DNA of 64,000 nucleotides. Origin: an uncultured Gemmatimonadales bacterium (GTDB taxonomy: Bacteria > Gemmatimonadota > Gemmatimonadetes > Longimicrobiales > Gaopeijiaceae). The stretch lies in the NCBI GenBank assembly GCA_937919655.1, contig CALFPJ010000041.1:1-64000 (forward strand), written 5' to 3'. Position 1 is the first letter of the stretch. Each line of letters starts with the position of its first letter. Positions 46,700 through 61,023 of this stretch are shown piece by piece. A program made the position numbers and the translations under genes. The notes under the pieces are model-generated. The model did not search any database. It was given only the letters and a program-made list of their open reading frames with translations, and was not told the origin of the DNA.

Positions 46700-47180
46700 T
46701 CATAGATCGGCTCGAACCGGGACTCACAACCGTAGGAAAGCAGCGAAAGGGCCGCGATGGCGAAAAGTCGTTTCAGCAACTGAGGGGAGGTTCCGAAATG
46801 CACCAAGTGATGTGTCGACCAAACTCATGTGACAATCTAAATTTTTCAGTCTGACACACGTGTGCACAACACGCGTGACCATTATCCCCGAGGCAAAGTT
46901 GATGCCAAGGCCCGCGTCTCCGGCAAGTCGTTGTCCCGATAGCGGTTAAGGATTTTCGCGGCGCAAGATAGACGGGGGTTAGCAACGAGACAAATTGCCC
47001 GATGCGGACCTATTGGCCGAACCAGGTGTCTGGGTGTCCCGGTTTGCCGCGCGCCATATGGTTAATCACCGGGCCGGCCGCTCAGCCTAGTCCGCGTAAG
47101 AACTACAAAGCGGTCTAGTGGAGTTCGGCGGAAGGGTTAGGGATGGAAGTGAAGCGCCACGCAAAATAGCCACCTAACCC
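46700..47180. other. Gene-free stretch before the str operon promoter
   Basis: No credible gene on either strand. It is AT-richer than its surroundings around 46820-46870. An inverted repeat GGGTTAG (47134-47140) / CTAACCC (47174-47180) ends 2 bp before the proposed -35 box and could be an operator or a hairpin. Confidence 0.5.
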
Positions 47181-47182
47181 CG

Positions 47183-47211
47183 TTGACACCCCTCGAACCC
47201 GTTTCTACCTT
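47183..47211 (+). promoter_or_regulatory. Candidate sigma70-type promoter of the str operon
   Basis: Perfect -35 TTGACA at 47183-47188, 17-bp spacer, then TACCTT at 47206-47211 (first two and last -10 positions match). About 95 bp upstream of rpsL; nothing better is visible nearby. Confidence 0.5.
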
Positions 47212-47261
47212 TACCTGCTCTAGATGGACCGGCTTTTCACAACGACGTGGTCAGCCGATAC

Positions 47262-47287
47262 CGCGCCCGCTTTTGGGCGCGTTTTTT
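47262..47287 (+). terminator. Intrinsic terminator/attenuator in the rpsL leader
   Basis: CGCGCCC (47262-47268), loop GCTTTT, GGGCGCG (47275-47281), then six T's (47282-47287). It lies after the likely promoter and only 18 bp before the rpsL ATG, so it should reduce transcription of rpsL-rpsG-fusA-tuf unless antiterminated. Alternatively it ends a short unseen transcript from upstream. Confidence 0.75.
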
Positions 47288-47305
47288 CACGGTAATTGAG
47301 GGTGC

Positions 47306-47677
47306 ATGCCGACGATCAACCAGCTGGTGCGCAAAGGCCGCAAGGAAATCCGGAAGAAGAACAAAGCTCCGGCCTTGCAGCAGAATCCCCAGAAACGGGG
47401 TGTCTGCACGCGTGTGTACACCACGACACCGAAGAAGCCGAACTCGGCGCTTCGAAAGGTCGCCCGTGTACGTCTTACGAACGGCTTTGAGGTTACCGCG
47501 TACATCGGCGGTGAGGGGCACAATCTCCAGGAGCACTCGATCGTGCTCATTCGCGGAGGTCGTGTTAAGGACCTTCCAGGTGTTCGTTACCACATCATCC
47601 GAGGCACGTTGGACGCCTCGGGCGTGGATTCTCGTCGGCAGGGACGTTCCAAATACGGCGCCAAGCGGCCCCGGTAA
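47306..47677 (+). CDS. rpsL: Ribosomal protein S12
   Basis: 123 residues. Contains [17 protein letters not shown] and [17 protein letters not shown]; the lysines that mutate in streptomycin resistance are wild type. Decoding-centre protein. ATG follows TTGAGGGTGC. Confidence 0.98.
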   Translation: MPTINQLVRKGRKEIRKKNKAPALQQNPQKRGVCTRVYTTTPKKPNSALRKVARVRLTNGFEVTAYIGGEGHNLQEHSIVLIRGGRVKDLPGVRYHIIRGTLDASGVDSRRQGRSKYGAKRPR

Positions 47678-47691
47678 GGTAGAAGCATTAG

Positions 47692-48162
47692 ATGAGCCGT
47701 CGTTCCCGCGCAGTGAAGAGAGAGACTCCTCCCGATCCCCACTTCGGATCACGTACGGTCACCAAGTTCATTAACAACTTGATGCTGGACGGAAAGAAGT
47801 CGACCGCTGAGAAGATCTTCTACGATGCGTGTGCCATTCTCGAGCAGCGTTCCGGTCAGCCTGGAGTGCAGGTCTTCGAGCAGGCACTCAACAATGCCAA
47901 GCCCGCGCTTGAGGTAAAAAGCCGCCGCGTGGGTGGTGCGACTTATCAGGTGCCGATCGAGGTTCGCCCCGATCGTCGCACGGCGCTCGCGATGCGTTGG
48001 TTGATTTCCTACGCTCGTGGTCGCTCAGAGAAGAACATGGCGGACCGCCTTGCGGCTGAGTTGCTTGCTGCCAGTCGCGGTGAGGGAAGTACCGTTAAGA
48101 AGAAGGACGACACGCACCGGATGGCTGAGGCGAACAAGGCGTTTGCCCACTACCGCTGGTAG
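47692..48162 (+). CDS. rpsG: Ribosomal protein S7
   Basis: 156 residues with [21 protein letters not shown] and [20 protein letters not shown]. Nucleates the 30S head; in enterobacteria it autoregulates the str operon. Confidence 0.98.
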   Translation: MSRRSRAVKRETPPDPHFGSRTVTKFINNLMLDGKKSTAEKIFYDACAILEQRSGQPGVQVFEQALNNAKPALEVKSRRVGGATYQVPIEVRPDRRTALAMRWLISYARGRSEKNMADRLAAELLAASRGEGSTVKKKDDTHRMAEANKAFAHYRW

Positions 48163-48258
48163 TAGTCGCTTAGTAGGACGCGTCGCCCGCTCGGGGCGCA
48201 CAGACAACTTGGACGCGATGGCCCTGCTCTTTGGGAGCTTGGCCCTCTCCGGTAGAAG

Positions 48259-48319
48259 GAGCGCGGACGACCGCAAGTCCCTTAGGGGGCTGCGGGTGAC
48301 ATAGCTGCGCTCTTTTTTT
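48259..48319 (+). terminator. Terminator-like hairpin between rpsG and fusA
   Basis: Outer stem GAGCGC (48259-48264) / GCGCTC (48307-48312), inner stem CCGCAAGTCCC/GGGGGCTGCGG, followed by seven T's (48313-48319), 41 bp before fusA. The 198-bp gap holds no gene. It could partly terminate, setting lower fusA-tuf levels, or stabilise the rpsL-rpsG message. Confidence 0.6.
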
Positions 48320-48360
48320 AGTGCCACAAATACTGAGTCAGAGAAGAAGGACCGAAATAG

Positions 48361-50460
<2,100 letters not shown>

Positions 50461-50498
50461 CCGGGGCTTAACCGCACCTATTGATCGAGAGGACAGGG

Positions 50499-51924
<1,426 letters not shown>

Positions 51925-52021
51925 GCAAAGTGGAGCGGCCTGACTGTGGTCGCCCCACGAGTGGCCCGACTGCAGAGAACACAGAGGGTCGGGGGACCGC
52001 AGGTTCGTCCTCCGCTATTCC

Positions 52022-52155
52022 GACGCTCTGCTGCGCGTAGCAGCAGAGAGAGGCACGCGGAAAATGAAATTAGATGGACGAGAACCAGCGGCCGAACGGC
52101 CGAGGAAAAGCGGAGGACGGACCTGTGGTCCCGCCCTTCCACAACAGAGGCACAA
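52022..52155 (+). promoter_or_regulatory. Candidate structured leader of the S10 operon
   Basis: Companion of 34101-34235. Hairpin CTCTGCTGC/GCAGCAGAG around GCGTA (52026-52034/52040-52048), then GAGGCACGCGGA and CCAGCGGCCGAACGGCCGAG, ending at the rpsJ start codon. S10 operon leaders are L4-controlled in gamma-proteobacteria, but this block shows no recognisable resemblance to that leader. Confidence 0.55.
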
Positions 52156-52464
52156 ATGGCAGACAGAATCCGAATTCGCTTGAAAGCGTTCGACCATTGG
52201 CTGGTCGATCAAACGGCCTCCGATATTGTTCGGACGGCGCAGAAGACGGGCGCAACGGTCAGGGGGCCAATCCCTCTACCGACGCGACGTGAGCGCTGGA
52301 CCGTCCTACGGTCGCCGCACATCGACAAGAAGAGTCGCGAGCAGTTCGAGCTGCGGACACATAAGAGGCTTATCGACATCGTTGATAGCCGCCCCCAGAC
52401 GATCGAAGCATTGACCAAGCTGGATTTGCCAGCCGGTGTCGATGTTGAGATCAAGGTCGATTGA
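52156..52464 (+). CDS. rpsJ: Ribosomal protein S10
   Basis: 102 residues starting [19 protein letters not shown]; contains [19 protein letters not shown] and DVEIKVD at the end. The open frame upstream lies in the leader and is not coding. First gene of the S10 operon; also the NusG/NusB partner. Confidence 0.97.
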   Translation: MADRIRIRLKAFDHWLVDQTASDIVRTAQKTGATVRGPIPLPTRRERWTVLRSPHIDKKSREQFELRTHKRLIDIVDSRPQTIEALTKLDLPAGVDVEIKVD

Positions 52465-52478
52465 GGGAGGTCTCCGGA

Positions 52479-53096
52479 ATGGCCGGATTGATCGGAAAAA
52501 AGATCGGCATGACGCGGATCTTCAATGAGGACGGGGTGCAGGTGCCCGTGACTGTCATTGAGGCCGGGCCCTGCCCAGTGGTTCAGGTGAAGTCCGCCGG
52601 GACGGATGGTTATGGTGCCATTCAGCTCGGATTGGGCGCGCAGAAAGCCAAGAGAGCTTCGAAGGCGGAGGTGGGACACGCCGCTAAAGCTGGTCTTGAG
52701 GCTGCGCCGCGACTCATACGCGAGTTCGCTCTGGACAGCGGTGAAGAGTACGTCGTGGGCCAAGAGCTCACGGTTGCATTGTTCGAGGCGGGTGACCGGA
52801 TCAAGATCACCGGCCGGTCGAAGGGTAAGGGTTTCCAGGGAGTGGTAAAGCGCTACGGATTTGCAGGGCGCCCCGCCTCCCACGGACACCCGATGTCCCG
52901 TACGCCGGGCTCGGTTGGTCCGGGTACGAACCCCTCCCGCGTCATCAAGGGCAAGAAATTGCCTGGACGCATGGGTGGAGCCCGTACGACCATCCGGAAT
53001 CTTCAGATTGTGCGCGTCGACGGCGAGCGCAATCTGCTATTCGTGAAGGGCGGCGTTCCGGGCGCCCGTGACGGTTACGTTTTGATTACTAAGTGA
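52479..53096 (+). CDS. rplC: Ribosomal protein L3
   Basis: 205 residues ([53 protein letters not shown]). ATG 52479 has GGGAGG at 52466-52471; an in-frame earlier start at 52461 would overlap rpsJ and lacks support. Confidence 0.97.
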   Translation: MAGLIGKKIGMTRIFNEDGVQVPVTVIEAGPCPVVQVKSAGTDGYGAIQLGLGAQKAKRASKAEVGHAAKAGLEAAPRLIREFALDSGEEYVVGQELTVALFEAGDRIKITGRSKGKGFQGVVKRYGFAGRPASHGHPMSRTPGSVGPGTNPSRVIKGKKLPGRMGGARTTIRNLQIVRVDGERNLLFVKGGVPGARDGYVLITK

Positions 53097-53782
53097 CGGC
53101 CATGTACAAGGCGCGGTATTACAAGGCAGACGGCAAGAAGGGCAAAGCTCGGGCACTCCCCGATGCGCTCTTCGACGGCGTCGTGAATGAGGGTGTCATG
53201 CACCAAGTGGTGAAGGCATACCTTGCAAATCAGAGACAAGGCACGGCGTCTGCAAAGACGCGGTCCGAAGTCGCAGGTGGTGGCCGCAAGCCGTTCCGCC
53301 AGAAGGGCACAGGGCGTGCCCGTCAGGGAACGATCCGCGCGGGCCAGATGGAGGGCGGTGGTGTCATTTTTCCGCCCATCCCACACTCCTGGCGTCAACG
53401 GGTGCCCAAGAAGGTGAAGGCGCTTGCGCGCCGATCCGCCCTCAATGACCGGGCGGAGAACGACCGGGTAGTGATGGTGGATATGCCGGCGATGGAGTCT
53501 CCGAAGACGCAGGAGTTGATCGCGTTCTTGGCCTCGATCGAGGCTGTGGGCAAAGTGCTGATCCTTACGGACGGCGGGAAGCCGAACGTGCACCTGTCGG
53601 CGAGAAACCTGAAGGGTGTGTCCGTGCTGCCGTTCGGCGGCGAGTCCGTCTACGACGTGCTCTGGGCACATACGATCGTCATCGAACGCAGCGCGCTTGA
53701 GGACGGTTCAGGGAAGAAGGCTGCGGTTGCTGAATCTGAAGCCGAGTCCGAAGCAGAAACGGTGGAGGCCGACGATGCGTGA
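53093..53782 (+). CDS. rplD: Ribosomal protein L4 with acidic C-terminal tail
   Basis: 229 residues, longer than the usual 200-210. The core has GGGRKPFRQKGTGRARQGTI (the tunnel loop) and RSALNDRAEN. The last 25 residues are an Ala/Glu/Ser-rich acidic tail ([18 protein letters not shown]) not part of the usual fold. GTG 53093 overlaps the rplC stop; an ATG at 53102 is an equally plausible start. Confidence 0.95.
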   Translation: MTAMYKARYYKADGKKGKARALPDALFDGVVNEGVMHQVVKAYLANQRQGTASAKTRSEVAGGGRKPFRQKGTGRARQGTIRAGQMEGGGVIFPPIPHSWRQRVPKKVKALARRSALNDRAENDRVVMVDMPAMESPKTQELIAFLASIEAVGKVLILTDGGKPNVHLSARNLKGVSVLPFGGESVYDVLWAHTIVIERSALEDGSGKKAAVAESEAESEAETVEADDA

Positions 53783-54085
53783 CATATATGACATCATCAT
53801 CTCGCCGGTGATTACTGAAAAGACCACCGCGCAGATGGAGACCGAGAGCGTCTACACGTTCCTGGTGAACGTGAACGCGAACAAGATCGAGATCGGGCAT
53901 GCTGTCGAGAAGCTGTGGGATGTGAACGTCAAAGACGTGCGCACGCTACGCTACGCCGGCAAGACTCGTAGGTCGCCCATGAGCCGCTTGGCCAAGGGTG
54001 CAACTCCGGGTCGTCGCTCATCCTTCAAGAAGGCTGTGGTGCAGCTCGCCGAAGGCGAGCACATCGAGCTCTACGAGGCCGGCTG

Positions 54086-54086
<1 letters not shown>
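53775..54086 (+). CDS. rplW: Ribosomal protein L23
   Basis: 103 residues ([39 protein letters not shown]). ATG 53775 lies inside the end of rplD (8-bp overlap). Sits at the exit tunnel and binds SRP and trigger factor. Confidence 0.96.
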
Positions 54087-54928
<842 letters not shown>

Positions 54929-54942
54929 TCGGAGAATAATCG

Positions 54943-55227
54943 ATGCCGCGTAGTGTAAAGAAAGGTCCGTTTATCAGTGATAAACTCCTTCTCAAGATCT
55001 TGGGGATGAATTCCAGGAATGAGAAGAAGGTTATCAAGACATGGTCCCGTGCCTCGACGATCTCTCCGGATTTCGTGGGTCACACGGTGGCTGTGCACAA
55101 CGGCAACAAGTTCATTCCTGTCTATGTGACGGAGAACATGGTCGGCCACAAACTTGGTGAGTTCGCTCCGACCCGGTTGTTCAGGGGTCACAGCGGCAAG
55201 CTCGCTGACAAGCGGTCCGGACGGTAA
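54943..55227 (+). CDS. rpsS: Ribosomal protein S19
   Basis: 94 residues; [19 protein letters not shown] and [19 protein letters not shown] are signature segments. 14 bp after rplB. Confidence 0.97.
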   Translation: MPRSVKKGPFISDKLLLKILGMNSRNEKKVIKTWSRASTISPDFVGHTVAVHNGNKFIPVYVTENMVGHKLGEFAPTRLFRGHSGKLADKRSGR

Positions 55228-55232
55228 ACACG

Positions 55233-55586
55233 ATGAAAGCGAAAGCAATCGCCCGGTTTGTTCGCATGAGTCCGCGCAAGGTGCGGCTCGTGGCGGATCA
55301 AATTCGCGGCAAGTCTGTCAACGAAGCGTACGCCATTCTTCAGTTTTCGAAGAAGATCGCCTCGGAGCCGGTCGGTAAGACGCTCCGTTCGGCGGTGGCG
55401 AACGCTCAGAATAAATCTCAGGACGATGGCGTGCTCGTCGATGTCGATGAGTTGGTCGTCAAAGAGGCCTTCGTAGACGAAGGCCCGACGCTCAACCGGT
55501 GGCGCGCTCGTGCGCAAGGCCGGGCTGCGCCGATTCGCAAGCGAACGAGCCACATCACTGTGGTCGTTGATTCAAAGGACGCGTAA
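55233..55586 (+). CDS. rplV: Ribosomal protein L22
   Basis: 117 residues ([37 protein letters not shown]). The beta-hairpin reaching the exit tunnel is present. 5 bp after rpsS. Confidence 0.97.
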   Translation: MKAKAIARFVRMSPRKVRLVADQIRGKSVNEAYAILQFSKKIASEPVGKTLRSAVANAQNKSQDDGVLVDVDELVVKEAFVDEGPTLNRWRARAQGRAAPIRKRTSHITVVVDSKDA

Positions 55587-55590
55587 GGAT

Positions 55591-56250
55591 ATGGGACAAA
55601 AGGTTCATCCAATCGGATTCCGGCTCGGGATCGTCAAGGAATGGCGCTCGCGCTGGTATGCCGAGCGTGATTTTCCGCGCCTCCTAAAAGAGGACCAGAC
55701 GATTCGGACTTATCTCCGTCGTCGCCTGGGTCATGCCGCACTAGCGCTCGTAGAAATCGAGCGCAAGCCGAGCAAGGTGACCGTGACGCTGCACACCGCC
55801 CGGCCGGGCGTCGTGATCGGTAAGCGTGGTGCAGAGGTCGACAAGCTCCGCGACGAGTTGGCGATGCTGACCAACGCCGAAATTTCAGTAAACGTCGAAG
55901 AGATCAAGCGTCCGGAAGCCGACGCCTATCTCATCGCAGAGAACGTCGCGCATCAGTTGCGGCAGCGGATCTCTTTCCGTCGAGCGATGAAGCGTGCGGT
56001 TCAGTCTGCGATTCGTGCCGGCGCCGAGGGCATCAAGATCTCGTGTGGCGGTCGACTGGGTGGGGCTGAAATCGCTAGGACGGAAGGGTATAACGAAGGC
56101 CGCGTGCCGCTACACACGTTGCGCGCGGATATCGATTACGCCGAAGTGCCAGCCTTTACAACGTATGGCTGCGTCGGCGTGAAGTGCTGGGTATTCAAGG
56201 GTGAGGTTGTGGAGGAGCGGCGGGGCCGCACCTACTCGACCGGCGCCTGA
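55591..56250 (+). CDS. rpsC: Ribosomal protein S3
   Basis: 219 residues. [18 protein letters not shown] start at ATG 55591, KH domain with [18 protein letters not shown]-terminal [14 protein letters not shown]. The frame is open back into rplV but without a plausible earlier start. Confidence 0.97.
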   Translation: MGQKVHPIGFRLGIVKEWRSRWYAERDFPRLLKEDQTIRTYLRRRLGHAALALVEIERKPSKVTVTLHTARPGVVIGKRGAEVDKLRDELAMLTNAEISVNVEEIKRPEADAYLIAENVAHQLRQRISFRRAMKRAVQSAIRAGAEGIKISCGGRLGGAEIARTEGYNEGRVPLHTLRADIDYAEVPAFTTYGCVGVKCWVFKGEVVEERRGRTYSTGA

Positions 56251-56271
56251 AGAACAAACGAGAGATAGACG

Positions 56272-56688
56272 ATGCTTGCACCTAAAAGAGTACGGCACCG
56301 GAAGACCCATAAGGGTCGGATGCGCGGCGCGGCCCATCGGGGCAGCAAGGTGTCCTTCGGGGAGTATGGCCTGATGGCCATGGAACCGACGTGGATCACG
56401 AACCGTCAGATTGAAGCGGCTCGTATCGCGATGACGCGCCACATAAAACGTGGTGGTAAGGTCTGGATTCGAATTTTTCCAGACAAGCCGATCACGTCGA
56501 AGCCTGCAGAAACGCGGATGGGTAAGGGTAAGGGTAACCCGGAGGGTTGGGTCGCCGTCGTGAAGCCCGGTCGTATCATGTTCGAGCTTGAGGGCGTGAC
56601 TGTGGACGTGGCGAAACGTGCCATGGACCTCGCGTCGGCGAAGCTGCCAATCAAGTGCAAGTTCGTGATCCGCGAAGAGCAGTTCTAG
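56272..56688 (+). CDS. rplP: Ribosomal protein L16
   Basis: 138 residues ([57 protein letters not shown]). Close to the A-site tRNA elbow. Confidence 0.97.
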   Translation: MLAPKRVRHRKTHKGRMRGAAHRGSKVSFGEYGLMAMEPTWITNRQIEAARIAMTRHIKRGGKVWIRIFPDKPITSKPAETRMGKGKGNPEGWVAVVKPGRIMFELEGVTVDVAKRAMDLASAKLPIKCKFVIREEQF

Positions 56689-56708
56689 AAAGGCGTCAGG
56701 AGATAACT

Positions 56709-56909
56709 ATGAAGGCCGAAGATATTCGCGAGTGGGACGAAACAGAGATCGTTGCACGCCTGAAGGAGCTCAAGGAAGAGCAGTTCAAACTGCGCTTTAA
56801 GGCTTCCATGATGGACGTGGAAAACCCGAGTTTGCCAGGTCAGATCAAGCGCGACATCGCGCGTCTCAAAACCGTCCAGCGCGAGCGTCAGCTCGCCGAG
56901 AACGCGTGA
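56709..56909 (+). CDS. rpmC: Ribosomal protein L29
   Basis: 66 residues, two long helices ([39 protein letters not shown]). ATG 56709 follows AGGAGATAACT. The open frame upstream overlaps rplP and is not used. Confidence 0.95.
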   Translation: MKAEDIREWDETEIVARLKELKEEQFKLRFKASMMDVENPSLPGQIKRDIARLKTVQRERQLAENA

Positions 56910-56919
56910 GTCACAAGAT

Positions 56920-57261
56920 ATGAGTGAGAACGAGATGGAGCAGGCCGAGAACGAGGCCCCGCAGGCCGAGGCGCCGGATACCGAAGTTGCGGTCGGCGCA
57001 GACGCGAGCGAGCGCAATCAGCGCAAGATCCGCGTTGGCGTGGTCACGAGCGACAAGAGCGACAAAACCGTCACCGTGGTGGTGGAGCGCCGCATCGCGC
57101 ACCCGTTGTATGGGAAAGCGGTAAAGCGTTCCAAGAAGTTCCACGCCCATGACGAGGGCAATGAGTACAAGACTGGGGACAAGGTCCGCATCATGGAGAC
57201 CCGTCCGCTGTCTAAGACGAAACGTTGGAGGGTGCTCGAGCTTATTGAGCGCCCGGAATAA
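56920..57261 (+). CDS. rpsQ: Ribosomal protein S17 with acidic N-terminal extension
   Basis: 113 residues against about 80-90 normally. The OB-fold core starts near residue 34 ([39 protein letters not shown]). Before it lie about 33 acidic, Ala/Glu-rich residues ([20 protein letters not shown]). The ATG at 56920 is the only reasonable start with the usual spacing; no internal Met precedes the core. Confidence 0.95.
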   Translation: MSENEMEQAENEAPQAEAPDTEVAVGADASERNQRKIRVGVVTSDKSDKTVTVVVERRIAHPLYGKAVKRSKKFHAHDEGNEYKTGDKVRIMETRPLSKTKRWRVLELIERPE

Positions 57262-57284
57262 ACAGAGCTTAGAGGAATAGAGAG

Positions 57285-57653
57285 ATGATCCAGCAGGAGT
57301 CGATCCTACGGATCGCCGACAACACCGGCGCTAAGTCGGCACTCTGCATCAGAGTGCTGGGTGGTTCCGGCCGCCGGTATGCCGGAGTGGGTGACGTGAT
57401 CGTGGCCACAGTTAAGGACGCGATCCCGAACGCCGGCATTAAGAAGGGTGAGGTGATTAAGGCTGTGGTGGTTCGGACCGCGAAAGAGACCCGCCGTAAG
57501 GACGGGACCTATATTCGCTTTGAAGACAACGCAGCAGTGATCATCAATCCGCAGGGTGAGCCCCGCGGAACCCGAATCTTTGGTCCGGTGGCCCGAGAAC
57601 TTCGTGAGAAGAAGTACATGAAGATTGTATCCTTGGCGCCCGAGGTGCTCTAA
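57285..57653 (+). CDS. rplN: Ribosomal protein L14
   Basis: 122 residues, standard ([40 protein letters not shown]). One-base overlap with rplX. Confidence 0.98.
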   Translation: MIQQESILRIADNTGAKSALCIRVLGGSGRRYAGVGDVIVATVKDAIPNAGIKKGEVIKAVVVRTAKETRRKDGTYIRFEDNAAVIINPQGEPRGTRIFGPVARELREKKYMKIVSLAPEVL

Positions 57654-57988
57654 TGGCCGGGCCTAAGTATCAGGTCATGAAGGGTGACCGCGTCCGTGTG
57701 ATCCGTGGCAACGATCGCGACGTAGAGGGCACGGTCCTCGAAGTGAATCGGGACAAGGGTCGGGTGCGCGTTGAAGGTGTGAACATGCGCAAGCGTCACA
57801 CCCGACCAAGCGAAGCCAATCCGGACGGCGGCATCATCACCTTTGAGGCGCCCGTTCATATTTCGAATGTCATGCTCGTTGATCCGGCCACCGCAACCGC
57901 CACTCGTGTGCGGACGCGGACCGAGGAAGACGGGACCAAAGAGCGGATCGCGGTCAAGACGGGTAACCCCGTCCCCCGCCCGCGGTAG
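57653..57988 (+). CDS. rplX: Ribosomal protein L24
   Basis: 111 residues with the KOW motif VMKGDRVRVIRGNDRDVEGT and RVEGVNMRKRHTRPS. Assembly initiator of the 50S subunit. Confidence 0.96.
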   Translation: MAGPKYQVMKGDRVRVIRGNDRDVEGTVLEVNRDKGRVRVEGVNMRKRHTRPSEANPDGGIITFEAPVHISNVMLVDPATATATRVRTRTEEDGTKERIAVKTGNPVPRPR

Positions 57989-57997
57989 GCGAGAAAC

Positions 57998-58570
57998 ATG
58001 GAACCGAGACTCAAGCAACATTATCTAGCGAACGTGCGACCGAAGCTCCAAGAGGAGTTCGGTTTTACGAACCCGCACCAGATTCCCAAGGTCGAGAAGG
58101 TGATCTTGAATGTCGGGGTGGGTGGCGCGTCGAAAGACCAAAAACTGCTCGACAGTGTGATGGCGGAACTCAGCATCATTACGGGCCAGAAGCCTTTGAT
58201 GAACCGGGCCCGGAAGTCCATCTCTAACTTCGGCCTGCGGGAGGGTATGCCCGTTGGGGCGTCCGTCACGCTCCGGGGTGCGAAGATGTGGTTCTTCCTG
58301 GATCGCCTGATTAGTTCGGCTATCCCGCGTGTGCGTGACTTCCGGGGGCTGAAGACGAAGTCCTTTGATGGTCGCGGCAACTACACGATGGGTGTGCGTG
58401 AGCAGATCATCTTCCCTGAGATCAACTACGACGATGTTCGTGAGATCCATGGGATGGACATCACCGTGGTGACCACCACCGATAAGGATGACGAGGGTTT
58501 CGCCCTGCTGCGTGAGTTGGGCTTCCCCTTCCGCGGAGCGGTGCCGGTTCAGATCGCCGCTTCCGCTTAA
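57998..58570 (+). CDS. rplE: Ribosomal protein L5
   Basis: 190 residues (MEPRLKQHYLANVRPKLQEE; GQKPLMNRARKSISNFGLRE; FPEINYDDVREIHGMDITVV). Binds 5S rRNA. 9 bp after rplX. Confidence 0.97.
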   Translation: MEPRLKQHYLANVRPKLQEEFGFTNPHQIPKVEKVILNVGVGGASKDQKLLDSVMAELSIITGQKPLMNRARKSISNFGLREGMPVGASVTLRGAKMWFFLDRLISSAIPRVRDFRGLKTKSFDGRGNYTMGVREQIIFPEINYDDVREIHGMDITVVTTTDKDDEGFALLRELGFPFRGAVPVQIAASA

Positions 58571-58588
58571 GAGAGAGAGAATTTACGA

Positions 58589-58774
58589 ATGGCCAGAAAG
58601 GCGCTCGTCGAAAAGACCAAGGGCCCACAGAAGTTTGCTGTGCGGCTTCGTAATCGTTGTCAATTCTGTGGAAGGCCCCGAGCCTTCCTGCGGAAGTTCG
58701 GGGTTTGCCGGATTTGTTTCCGGCAGATGTCGCTCCGTGGAGAGATCCCAGGCGTACGCAAGTCAAGCTGGTAG
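58589..58774 (+). CDS. rpsN: Ribosomal protein S14, zinc-binding type
   Basis: 61 residues, type Z: two CxxC pairs (CQFC and CRIC) and C-terminal [11 protein letters not shown]. Good SD GAGAGAGA. Together with the C+ form of L33 this shows zinc-dependent paralogues at both sites; no zinc-free versions in the window. Confidence 0.96.
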   Translation: MARKALVEKTKGPQKFAVRLRNRCQFCGRPRAFLRKFGVCRICFRQMSLRGEIPGVRKSSW

Positions 58775-58789
58775 AGGGAAACGACCGCT

Positions 58790-59182
58790 ATGATGACCGA
58801 CCCAATCGCGGACATGCTCACCCGAGTGAGGAACGCCGGACAGGCTTCTCACAAATGGGTGGATATGCCCGTCTCAAAAAATAAGATCGAGATCGCTCGG
58901 CTACTTGAAGAGAGTTACTTCGTCCATGCCCACAAGGTGTTGGAGGATGGCCGCTTCGGTGTGCTTCGCGTGTACCTAAAGTACCACGAGGGTAAGCCGA
59001 TTATTCGGCACCTCGAGCGGGTATCGCGTCCAGGACGACGTCGTTATGTCGGCAAGGACGAGATTCCTCGTGTACGGAACGGTCTCGGTATGGCAATCCT
59101 TTCGACTTCGGCCGGTATGCTCTCCGACCGCGCGGCCCGTGCGGCTGGCGTGGGCGGCGAAGTCCTGGCCCTCGTCTGGTAG
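58790..59182 (+). CDS. rpsH: Ribosomal protein S8
   Basis: 130 residues (DPIADMLTRVRNAGQASHKW; SRPGRRRYVGKDEIPRVRNG; GVGGEVLALVW). Two adjacent ATG codons (58790, 58793) could start. In E. coli S8 represses the spc operon. Confidence 0.97.
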   Translation: MMTDPIADMLTRVRNAGQASHKWVDMPVSKNKIEIARLLEESYFVHAHKVLEDGRFGVLRVYLKYHEGKPIIRHLERVSRPGRRRYVGKDEIPRVRNGLGMAILSTSAGMLSDRAARAAGVGGEVLALVW

Positions 59183-59194
59183 GGAAAAAGAACG

Positions 59195-59734
59195 ATGTCT
59201 CGTATTGGAAAACTACCGGTCGCGATCCCCAAAGGGGTCGAGGTTAAGCTCGCTGACAGCGAACTCACCGTGAAAGGCGCCAAGGGTACGATGACCTTGA
59301 ACGTCCATCCGGAGATGAAGGTCACGATCGATGAATCTGAGATCCGCGTTGAGCGGCCTTCAGATCAGCAGTCGCATCGTGCGCTTCATGGCCTCTCCCG
59401 CTCCCTGATTCAGAACGTCGTGACGGGAGTCACTGATGGGTTCTCGAAGACTCTTGAGATCATTGGCGTTGGGTACAAGGCTGAGGCCACCTCGGCGGGT
59501 ATCACGCTGAGCCTTGGGTTCAGTCATACCATCGCCTACGCGGCGGCCGAAGGCATTAGCCTCACGTGCCCGAACCAGACCACGATTGTGGTCTCTGGTG
59601 TCGACAAACAGAAAGTGGGTCAGGCTGCTGCCGAGATCCGCTCGTTCCGGCCGCCCGAGCCCTACAAAGGCAAAGGCGTTCGTTATCAGGGTGAGCATGT
59701 TCGGCGTAAGGCCGGCAAGACTGCGGGATCCTAG
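59195..59734 (+). CDS. rplF: Ribosomal protein L6
   Basis: 179 residues, two repeated domains (MSRIGKLPVAIPKGVEVKL; C-terminal EPYKGKGVRYQGEHVRRKAG). Confidence 0.98.
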   Translation: MSRIGKLPVAIPKGVEVKLADSELTVKGAKGTMTLNVHPEMKVTIDESEIRVERPSDQQSHRALHGLSRSLIQNVVTGVTDGFSKTLEIIGVGYKAEATSAGITLSLGFSHTIAYAAAEGISLTCPNQTTIVVSGVDKQKVGQAAAEIRSFRPPEPYKGKGVRYQGEHVRRKAGKTAGS

Positions 59735-59738
59735 GTAA

Positions 59739-60128
59739 ATGATCATAAAACAAAGCAAGCTCAATAAGAGCCGGGCGCTCCAGCGCAAGCGGCGTCACCT
59801 CCGTGTTCGGAACAAGGTTCAGGGTTCGGCCGAGCGGCCGCGCCTTGTGGTGTTCCGCTCGTCTAAGAACATCGAGGGCCAGGTCATCGATGATGATGCT
59901 GGGCTAACGCTCGTGGGGATGTCTACGCTTACAGCTGAGATGAAGGACTTCTCGGCCGAAGGGAGCAATCGTCGAGTTGAGCAGTCGTTTGCGGCCGGTA
60001 AGCTCCTAGCGGAGCGAGCAAAGGCCAAGGGAATCGGAGCCGTGGTGTTCGACCGCGGTGGATACAAGTACCACGGCAGGGTGAAAGCTTTCGCCGAGGG
60101 CGCCCGTGAGGGAGGTCTGCAGTTCTGA
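59739..60128 (+). CDS. rplR: Ribosomal protein L18
   Basis: 129 residues ([40 protein letters not shown]). 5S rRNA binding; one-base overlap with rpsE. Confidence 0.97.
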   Translation: MIIKQSKLNKSRALQRKRRHLRVRNKVQGSAERPRLVVFRSSKNIEGQVIDDDAGLTLVGMSTLTAEMKDFSAEGSNRRVEQSFAAGKLLAERAKAKGIGAVVFDRGGYKYHGRVKAFAEGAREGGLQF

Positions 60129-60673
60129 TGGCCATTGATCCTAAGAAAAAGAAAGACAACAAGAAGAAGCCAAGTCGGGGGCGCGAAAGCGACCTGACCG
60201 AGAACGTCATCTTTATCAACCGCGTCGCGAAGGTTGTGAAGGGCGGTCGTCGCTTCTCGTTCTCGGCGCTCGTGTCTGTTGGTGACGGCAAGGGCAACGT
60301 CGGTATCGCGATCGCCAAGGCGAATGAAGTTGCTGAGGCGATCCGCAAGGCGTTTGAGCAGGCGAAGAAGGCCATGGTCAAGGTACCTATTCAGAACGGC
60401 ACACTGCCTCACGATATCGTGGGTCGCTGGGGTGCCGGGCGGGTTATTCTTCGGCCAGCTGCACCCGGTACCGGCGTCATCGCTGGTGGTCCGGTGCGCG
60501 CTGTGCTTGAGGCGGCCGGCGTGACCGATGTTTTGACAAAGAGCTTGGGATCGAACAACCCCATCAACGTTGTTCGCGCCACCATGAACGGCCTGACGGA
60601 ACTCGTCACGGCTGAGCGTGCGGCGGAAGAGCGCGGCATCACGCTGGAACAGTTGGGAGTACGAAATGGCTAA
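60128..60673 (+). CDS. rpsE: Ribosomal protein S5
   Basis: 181 residues. A Lys-rich N-terminus ([18 protein letters not shown]) precedes the core [20 protein letters not shown] and [18 protein letters not shown]. Stop overlaps rpmD by 8 bp. Confidence 0.97.
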   Translation: MAIDPKKKKDNKKKPSRGRESDLTENVIFINRVAKVVKGGRRFSFSALVSVGDGKGNVGIAIAKANEVAEAIRKAFEQAKKAMVKVPIQNGTLPHDIVGRWGAGRVILRPAAPGTGVIAGGPVRAVLEAAGVTDVLTKSLGSNNPINVVRATMNGLTELVTAERAAEERGITLEQLGVRNG

Positions 60674-60869
60674 AAAGTCAGCGCCCAAGATGTTGAGGAT
60701 CACCCAGACCCGTAGTGGGATTGGTCGACAGATTGTGCACCGTCGCACGATCCGCGCCCTCGGGATCAAAAGGCATCAGCAGAGCGTAATCCAAGAAGAT
60801 TCACCGGCGATCAGGGGGATGATTGATCATGTCTCCTTTATGGTACGGGTAGAAGAAATCGAAGCGTAG
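60666..60869 (+). CDS. rpmD: Ribosomal protein L30
   Basis: 67 residues ([36 protein letters not shown]). ATG 60666 lies within the end of rpsE; the longer open frame upstream is not used. Confidence 0.95.
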   Translation: MAKKSAPKMLRITQTRSGIGRQIVHRRTIRALGIKRHQQSVIQEDSPAIRGMIDHVSFMVRVEEIEA

Positions 60870-60911
60870 ACCGCTGAAATCGGCGCATTGCGTCGTTAGG
60901 CTCCGGGGGTC

Positions 60912-60943
60912 GACCTGAGAAGTAGCGTTGCTACTCCTCGGTC
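60912..60943 (+). repeat. Hairpin in the rpmD-rplO spacer
   Basis: GACCTGAGAAGTAGC-GTT-GCTACTCCTCGGTC forms an almost continuous stem (perfect AGTAGC/GCTACT core plus GAG/CTC and GACC/GGTC). The 154-bp spacer is the only long gap inside the spc run. No T-tract; possibly an mRNA-processing or translation-control element. Confidence 0.5.
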
Positions 60944-61023
60944 GTCCTCCTCGCCTGCCTAGCACTGCATCCGATTTGAGCGGTCTTTGGTGGAACAACT
61001 GAGAATCATCTCCGAGAAACATC

